Origin: Pedococcus aerophilus
Lineage (GTDB): Bacteria; Actinomycetota; Actinomycetes; Actinomycetales; Dermatophilaceae
Assembly (NCBI RefSeq): GCF_039532215.1
Contig: NZ_BAAARN010000005.1
Span: forward strand, 220,421 to 284,420
Length of the DNA: 64,000 bases
Reading direction: 5' to 3'
Shown piece by piece: positions 59,443 to 64,000 of this stretch. The stretch's first letter is position 1. Every line of letters starts with the position of its first letter. The notes under the pieces were generated by a model that had not been told where the DNA came from, ran no database searches, and saw only the letters and a program-made list of their open reading frames with translations. A program made the translations under genes and the position numbers.

Positions 59443-59452
59443 AGGCTAGGCT
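59443..59452. promoter_or_regulatory. overlapping divergent leaderless promoters for birA and accD
   Basis: AGGCTAGGCT contains TAGCCT reading left (59448-59443), 7 nt before ATG 59435 of birA, and TAGGCT reading right (59447-59452), 7 nt before ATG 59460 of accD. The two hexamers share two base pairs. Confidence 0.6.
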
Positions 59453-59459
59453 CCCCGGC

Positions 59460-61112
59460 ATGGCCCAGACCACCACCGATGCGGTAGCCACCGGCGGCAC
59501 CGACGTCCCCAGCTCCGACTCCGGCATCGACCTGCACTCCACCGAGGGCAAGCTCGCCGACCTGAAGCGCCGCGTGGCCGAGGTCGCGAACGCCGGCTCC
59601 GAGCGGGCCGTCGAGAAGCAGCACGCCCGCGGCAAGAAGACCGCCCGCGAGCGCCTCGAGATGCTGCTCGACGAGGGATCGTTCGTCGAGATGGACAAGT
59701 ACGCCCGACACCGCAGCACCGCCTTCGGCCAGGAGCAGAACCGGCCGTACGGCGACGGCGTCGTGACCGGGTACGGCACAGTGGACGGCCGGACCGTGGC
59801 CGTCTTCGCCCAGGACTTCACCGTCTTCGGCGGCTCCCTCGGCGAGGTCTTCGGCGAGAAGATCTGCAAGGTCATGGACTTCGCCATGAAGGTCGGCTGC
59901 CCCGTCGTCGGCCTCAACGACTCCGGCGGCGCCCGCATCCAGGAGGGCGTGGTCTCGCTCGGCCTCTACGGCGAGATCTTCCGCCGCAACGTCCACGCCA
60001 GCGGCGTCATCCCGCAGATCTCGCTCGTCATGGGCCCGTGCGCGGGCGGTGCCGTCTACTCCCCCGCCGTCACCGACTTCACCGTGATGGTCGACCAGAC
60101 CTCGCACATGTTCATCACCGGTCCCGACGTCATCAAGACCGTCACCGGCGAGGTCGTCTCCTTCGAGGACCTCGGCGGCGCCCGCGCCCACAACACCAAG
60201 TCCGGTGTCGCGCACTATATGGGTGACGACGAGGCCGACGCGATCGAGTACGTCAAGGCGCTGCTGTCCTACCTGCCGAGCAACAACCTCGAGGAGCCGC
60301 CGTCGTTCGCCGACGACGCCGACCTCCCCTCGCTCGAGGTCACCGACGAGGACCGCGTCCTCGACACCCTCATCCCCGACAGCCCCAACCAGCCGTACGA
60401 CATGCACACGGTCATCGGCACGGTCGTCGACGACGGCGAGTTCCTCGAGGTGCACCCGTTGTTCGCGCCGAACATCATCTGCGGGTTCGGGCGCATCGAG
60501 GGTCGCTCGGTCGGTGTCGTGGCCAACCAGCCGATGCAGTTCGCCGGCACCCTCGACATCGACGCCTCGGAGAAGGCCGCGCGCTTCGTGCGGACCTGCG
60601 ACGCGTTCAACGTGCCGGTCCTGACCTTCGTCGACGTCCCCGGCTTCCTGCCCGGCACCGACCAGGAGTGGGACGGCATCATCCGTCGCGGTGCCAAGCT
60701 CATCTACGCGTACGCCGAGGCCACCGTCCCGCTCGTCACCGTCATCACCCGCAAGGCCTACGGCGGCGCCTACGACGTGATGGGCTCCAAGCACCTCGGT
60801 GCCGACATCAACCTCGCCTGGCCGACGGCGCAGATCGCCGTGATGGGTGCCCAGGGCGCGGTCAACATCCTCTACCGCAAGCAGCTCGCGGCCGCCGAGG
60901 CCGACGGCGAGAACGTCGAGGAGGCCCGCCAGCGGTTCATCGAGGAGTACGAGGACACCCTCGCGAACCCCTACATCGCGGCCGAGCGCGGGTACGTCGA
61001 CACGGTCATCACGCCGAGCAACACCCGCATGAACGTCACCCGGGCCCTGCGCGCCCTGCGCACCAAGCGCGAGACGTTGCCGCCCAAGAAGCACGGGAAC
61101 ATTCCCCTATGA
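59460..61112 (+). CDS. accD: acyl-CoA carboxylase carboxyltransferase (beta) subunit
   Basis: A 550-residue carboxyltransferase of the AccD5/PccB type. [20 protein letters not shown] is the N-terminal signature; [15 protein letters not shown] and [16 protein letters not shown] form the first oxyanion hole, and [22 protein letters not shown] and [16 protein letters not shown] the second. It carboxylates propionyl- or acetyl-CoA using carboxybiotin. The stop overlaps the epsilon-subunit start (ATGA). The biotin carboxylase/carrier subunit is not in the window. Confidence 0.93.
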   Translation: MAQTTTDAVATGGTDVPSSDSGIDLHSTEGKLADLKRRVAEVANAGSERAVEKQHARGKKTARERLEMLLDEGSFVEMDKYARHRSTAFGQEQNRPYGDGVVTGYGTVDGRTVAVFAQDFTVFGGSLGEVFGEKICKVMDFAMKVGCPVVGLNDSGGARIQEGVVSLGLYGEIFRRNVHASGVIPQISLVMGPCAGGAVYSPAVTDFTVMVDQTSHMFITGPDVIKTVTGEVVSFEDLGGARAHNTKSGVAHYMGDDEADAIEYVKALLSYLPSNNLEEPPSFADDADLPSLEVTDEDRVLDTLIPDSPNQPYDMHTVIGTVVDDGEFLEVHPLFAPNIICGFGRIEGRSVGVVANQPMQFAGTLDIDASEKAARFVRTCDAFNVPVLTFVDVPGFLPGTDQEWDGIIRRGAKLIYAYAEATVPLVTVITRKAYGGAYDVMGSKHLGADINLAWPTAQIAVMGAQGAVNILYRKQLAAAEADGENVEEARQRFIEEYEDTLANPYIAAERGYVDTVITPSNTRMNVTRALRALRTKRETLPPKKHGNIPL

Positions 61113-61381
61113 CCTCGTCGCAGGCTCCGAGCTCGAAGGGGGCCCACTCTGTGACGGTCGACGACAAGTCGACTACCACGAGCCCGCCGCTGCGGCTGGT
61201 CCGCGGTGAGGCCAGCCCCGAGGAGATCGCGGCGCTGTTCGCGGTGCTGTCGGCGGCGTCCGGTGGCGACGACGACACCCCGGCGCCCCGGCCCACGTCG
61301 GCGTGGACCTCCCGAGAGCGCCTGGTCCGTCGTCCCCTCACCCCGGGTCCGGGTGCCTGGCGCGCCTCCGCCTGGCGCTGA
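61109..61381 (+). CDS. accE: acyl-CoA carboxylase epsilon subunit
   Basis: A 90-residue protein translationally coupled to accD (4-nt overlap). [20 protein letters not shown] matches the actinobacterial ACC_epsilon family, whose members bind and stimulate the beta subunit. The C-terminal [13 protein letters not shown] and WRASAWR are typical short Trp-rich ends. The first ~30 residues are Ser/Thr-rich. Location and length are exactly as expected. Confidence 0.85.
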   Translation: MTSSQAPSSKGAHSVTVDDKSTTTSPPLRLVRGEASPEEIAALFAVLSAASGGDDDTPAPRPTSAWTSRERLVRRPLTPGPGAWRASAWR

Positions 61382-61393
61382 GCCCGACCCGCC

Positions 61394-61425
61394 CGTATGC
61401 CGCGGAGCCGGCTCCGCCGCATACG
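61394..61425. repeat. imperfect palindrome with CGTATG/CATACG ends
   Basis: The left arm 61394-61409 and right arm 61410-61425 pair except for a two-column mismatch, with no loop. It sits 13 nt after the accE stop. Confidence 0.65.
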
Positions 61426-61452
61426 TCACCTCCCAGCCGACCCACCCAGCAC

Positions 61453-61512
61453 AACGGTGGTTGCTCGACAAGACGGACCCCATGTCGCCCGTGTTGTCGA
61501 GCAACCACCGTT
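61453..61512. terminator. 19-bp perfect inverted repeat followed by TTTT
   Basis: AACGGTGGTTGCTCGACAA (61453-61471) and its exact complement (61494-61512) flank a 22-nt loop; the right arm runs into TTTTG. It lies between accE and the convergent MOSC gene. Its AT content is higher than its surroundings, so besides termination it may be an inserted repeat element. Confidence 0.65.
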
Positions 61513-61530
61513 TTGCGGGGGCTTGAGTGG

Positions 61531-62196
61531 TCAGCTCGTGCGGCGCTCGACCATCTCCCGGAGCTCGTCGGCGTCCGGGCCGGTGAGCGCGCCGGCGTCG
61601 AGGACCCGGCGGGCGGCGTCGAGGTCACCCATGAACGCCCGGAACGACTCCGGCACGGTGATCCCGTGGTCGGGCCGTGACACGACCTCGATCACGTCAC
61701 CGCGGCGGACCTCGCCGCCGGTGACGACCGCCAGGTAGGCGCCGGTCCGGCCGACCTCCGTGAAGCGCTTGATCCAGCCGCGCTCCCCCATCCGGGCCTG
61801 GAACGTCGCGCACGGGACCCGCGGACCGCAGACCTCGAGGACCACCTCGTCGCCGACCGCCCAGCGCTCGCCGAGCAGCGCACCGTCGACGTCGAGTCCG
61901 GTCGTCGTGAGGTTCTCCCCGAAGAGTCCGTCGGCGAGGTCGCGCCCGAGCCGCTCCTGCCAGGCGTCGAGCTCCTCGCGGGCGAACGCGTAGACCGCCT
62001 GCTGGTCGCCGCCATGGTGCTTGACGTCCGCGACGAAGTCGCCGACGACCCCGCTGCCGAGGCCACCGTGCTTGGGCCCCGGAGCGCGCAGCGTCGCCGA
62101 GTCGACCGGCTTCTTGCCGATGCCCGTCACCCCGACCTTCTTGGCGGGGTTGGGCTCGGAGGCACCGATGTTGAGCGAGTGCAGGCGGGCAGTCAT
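61531..62196 (-). CDS. MOSC domain protein
   Basis: A 221-residue MOSC (molybdenum cofactor sulfurase C-terminal) domain protein. LHSLNIGASEPNP opens the fold, HHGGDQQAVYAF and GLFGENLTTTGLDVDGAL are the diagnostic strings, and EVCGPRVPCATFQARMG includes the conserved Cys thought to carry sulfur or bind cofactor, as in YiiM. It may take part in reduction of N-hydroxylated compounds or in Moco handling. ATG 62196 has TAGGCT 6 nt upstream. Confidence 0.88.
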   Translation of the reverse strand: MTARLHSLNIGASEPNPAKKVGVTGIGKKPVDSATLRAPGPKHGGLGSGVVGDFVADVKHHGGDQQAVYAFAREELDAWQERLGRDLADGLFGENLTTTGLDVDGALLGERWAVGDEVVLEVCGPRVPCATFQARMGERGWIKRFTEVGRTGAYLAVVTGGEVRRGDVIEVVSRPDHGITVPESFRAFMGDLDAARRVLDAGALTGPDADELREMVERRTS

Positions 62197-62202
62197 GCGA
62201 GC

Positions 62203-62208
62203 AGCCTA
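62203..62208 (-). promoter_or_regulatory. leaderless -10 box for the MOSC gene
   Basis: TAGGCT on the minus strand, 6 nt before ATG 62196. Confidence 0.5.
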
Positions 62209-62256
62209 GGCAGGCCGGCAACCCGATATGGCGATGACGCGGTCAGGGCGCTGGGG

Positions 62257-62262
62257 TACGTT
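62257..62262 (+). promoter_or_regulatory. leaderless -10 box deciding the DUF885 start
   Basis: TACGTT, 7 nt before GTG 62270. It lies inside the longer ORF that would start at 62228, favouring the GTG. Confidence 0.5.
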
Positions 62263-62269
62263 CGCGGCT

Positions 62270-63967
62270 GTGAGCACGCAGACCTCCACGACCCGTCCCT
62301 CGACCGCGGTCGACGCCATCGCCGACGACTACCTCGCCCGCACCGCGGCCCTCAGCCCGATCAGCGCCACCTACTACGGCATCGCGGGGTACGAGGAGGA
62401 GCTCGACGACTTCTCCCCCGCCGGCCACGCCGCCGCCTCAGAGCTGCGCCGCGACATCCTCGGGCGCCTCGAGGGCGTCACCCCCGTCGACGACATCGAC
62501 CGGGTCACCGTGGCGGCGTTGCGTGAGCGGATCGGCCTCGCCGAGGAGACGTATGCAGCGGGCCTGGACGAGATGATGCTCAACGTCATCGCCTCCCCCC
62601 TCCAGGAGATCCGGGGCTGCTTCGACCTCATGTCCACCGAGACCGACGAGGACTGGGGGGTCTTCGCCCGCCGCCTCGAGAAGGTGCCGACCGCCCTCGA
62701 CCAGTGGAAGCAGAGCCTCTCCGCGGCGGCCGACCGGGGCCAGGTCGCCCCGCGTCGGCAGGTCAAGGCCTGCATCGCGCAGTGCAAGGACCTCACGGCG
62801 GACGACGGCTACTTCGGCGGTCTCCTCGACGGGTCGACCCCCGGCACCGAGGACCTCAGTGACGGGACCCGCACGCACCTGGAGGGGGCTGTGGGCGGCG
62901 CCCGCGCCGCATACGCCGAGCTCGGCACCTGGCTGGCCGACGAGCTGCTCGACCGCGCCCCGGAGGCGGACGCCTGCGGACGGGAGGCGTACGCCCTGAT
63001 GTCGCGCGCCTTCATCGGTGCGGAGGTCGACCTCGAGGAGACCTACCGCTGGGGCCAGGAGGAGGTGCGCCGGATCACCGCCGAGATGGCGGCTGTCGCC
63101 GACCAGATCAAGCCGGGTGCCACCGTGGCCGGGGCCATCGCGGCACTGGACGCCGACCCGGCCTACCAGCTGCACGGCACCGACGAGCTCAAGGCCTGGA
63201 TGCAGAAGAAGGCCGACGAGGCGATCGCCGAGCTCGCCGACACGCACTTCGACATCCCCGACCCGGTGCGCACCATCGAGTGCCTCATCGCCCCCACCCA
63301 GACCGGCGGCATCTACTACACGGGTCCCAGCGAGGACTTCACCCGCCCGGGTCGGATGTGGTGGTCGGTGCCCAGGGGCGTGACGGCGTTCGGCACGTGG
63401 AAGGAGCTCACCACCGTCTACCACGAGGGCGTGCCGGGGCACCATCTCCAGGTCGCCCAGACGGTGTTCCGCTCCGAGCTGCTCAACCGCTGGCGCCGCA
63501 TCGGCATCTGGACCTCCGGCCACGGTGAGGGCTGGGCGCTGTACGCGGAGCTGCTCATGGCCGAGCTCGGGCACATGGACGACCCGGGCAACCGCCTCGG
63601 CCTGCTCGACAGCCAGTCGCTGCGCGCGGCCCGCGTCGTCATCGACATCGGCGTGCACTGTGGGTTCGAGGCGCCGGAGGAGGTCGGCGGTGGCGAGTGG
63701 GACTACGACAAGGCCTGGGCCTACCTCACCGCGCACGCCAACCAGGGCGAGGCGTGGCTGCGTTTCGAGCTCGACCGCTACCTCGGCTGGCCGGGCCAGG
63801 CCCCGTCCTACAAGATCGGCGAGCGCCTCTGGCTCCAGCTGCGCGAGCAGGTCCGTGAGAAGGAGGGCGACGCCTTCAGCCTCAAGGACTTCCACCGCCG
63901 TGCCCTCGACATCGGCAGCGTCGGCCTCGATACCCTGCGCCAGGCGGTCCTCGGCGAGCTCGACTGA
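62270..63967 (+). CDS. DUF885 family metallopeptidase-like protein
   Basis: A 565-residue cytoplasmic protein of the DUF885 family, which is related to M3/M32-like zinc peptidases. YHEGVPGHHLQVAQ is the HExxxGH-type motif with two His and a Glu, and GHGEGWALYAELLMAELG supplies the downstream Glu ligand region. IAGYEEELDDFSP at the start and FHRRALDIGSVGLDTLRQAV at the end are typical of the family. No signal peptide is seen. The substrate is unknown; dipeptide or oligopeptide hydrolysis is a reasonable guess. Confidence 0.87.
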   Translation: MSTQTSTTRPSTAVDAIADDYLARTAALSPISATYYGIAGYEEELDDFSPAGHAAASELRRDILGRLEGVTPVDDIDRVTVAALRERIGLAEETYAAGLDEMMLNVIASPLQEIRGCFDLMSTETDEDWGVFARRLEKVPTALDQWKQSLSAAADRGQVAPRRQVKACIAQCKDLTADDGYFGGLLDGSTPGTEDLSDGTRTHLEGAVGGARAAYAELGTWLADELLDRAPEADACGREAYALMSRAFIGAEVDLEETYRWGQEEVRRITAEMAAVADQIKPGATVAGAIAALDADPAYQLHGTDELKAWMQKKADEAIAELADTHFDIPDPVRTIECLIAPTQTGGIYYTGPSEDFTRPGRMWWSVPRGVTAFGTWKELTTVYHEGVPGHHLQVAQTVFRSELLNRWRRIGIWTSGHGEGWALYAELLMAELGHMDDPGNRLGLLDSQSLRAARVVIDIGVHCGFEAPEEVGGGEWDYDKAWAYLTAHANQGEAWLRFELDRYLGWPGQAPSYKIGERLWLQLREQVREKEGDAFSLKDFHRRALDIGSVGLDTLRQAVLGELD

Positions 63968-63978
63968 CGTCGGTCGGC

Positions 63979-63997
63979 CGACCACCGGGGGTGGTCG
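63979..63997. terminator. hairpin after the DUF885 gene, at the window edge
   Basis: CGACCACC (63979-63986) pairs perfectly with GGTGGTCG (63990-63997) across a GGG loop, 11 nt after the stop codon. Any T tract lies outside the window. Confidence 0.45.
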
Positions 63998-64000
63998 ACC

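Noticed and set aside
1..64000. Genomic island or prophage
   Set aside because: No integrase, transposase, phage gene, tRNA-associated repeat or obvious shift in composition was found; housekeeping genes are interspersed throughout.

Overview
The window is very GC-rich, gene-dense chromosomal DNA from an actinobacterium. The evidence is a propionyl/acetyl-CoA carboxylase beta subunit coupled to a small epsilon subunit, an F420-type luciferase-like oxidoreductase, a TIGR03089 protein, many GTG starts and many apparently leaderless promoters (a TANNNT box 6-8 nt before the start codon). A member of the Micrococcales near Intrasporangiaceae/Dermatophilaceae is my best guess; this is inference, since no rRNA or other marker is present. 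I saw no tRNA, rRNA, CRISPR array, integrase or transposase. It reads as a core-genome stretch dominated by cell-envelope glycopolymer genes.

Layout. 0-16.3 kb: a family 2 glycosyltransferase, an AbiEi/DUF559-like protein, an inositol-monophosphatase/HisN-type phosphatase, a secreted protein with CWB2 cell-wall-binding repeats, a large GT-C-like membrane protein, an acyltransferase-3 with a 9-bp microsatellite, a TIGR03089 protein, a secreted putative peptidoglycan hydrolase with four peptidoglycan-binding repeats, the scoAB CoA-transferase pair and a SpoIID/LytB-CWB2 protein. 16.5-37 kb: a teichoic-acid-type island. It holds a polyprenyl-sugar-type GT2 with DUF2304, tagD, the tagGH exporter, four glycerophosphotransferase-family proteins (two with N-terminal membrane domains, one with two catalytic domains), a CDP-ribitol synthase fusion, further glycosyltransferases, a DUF6541 membrane protein and two divergent LCP ligases. 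37-40 kb: GNAT, acyl-CoA dehydrogenase and LLM oxidoreductase. 40-49.6 kb: a second polymer locus with a WbpI-type epimerase, two GT4 enzymes, a Wzx-like flippase, a methyltransferase and a wbpA-wbpD-wbpE-wbpB operon. Together these encode every step from UDP-GlcNAc to UDP-2,3-diacetamido-2,3-dideoxy-mannuronic acid. 49.7-52.5 kb: a CoA-binding protein and two tandem secreted CWB2 proteins. 52.6-64 kb: purE-purK, GtrA, a two-component system, enoyl-CoA hydratase with a class III adenylate cyclase, birA, accD-accE, a MOSC protein and a DUF885 peptidase-like protein.

How it fits together. TagD and the TarI-SDR fusion should supply CDP-glycerol and CDP-ribitol to the glycerophosphotransferases; TagGH would export the polymer and the LCP proteins would attach it to peptidoglycan. 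The wbp genes would supply a diamino-uronic acid for a second, teichuronic-acid-like glycan flipped by the Wzx-like protein. Four secreted CWB2 proteins lie on either side of these loci and may bind the resulting anionic polymers (inference). Linker-unit genes (tagO/tagA) and an obvious polymerase are not in the window.

Non-coding structure includes three copies of a palindromic repeat whose arms begin AGTCTTTGA, several intergenic inverted repeats, two promoter regions where divergent -10 boxes overlap, and a leaderless 14-codon ORF coupled to the DUF6541 gene.
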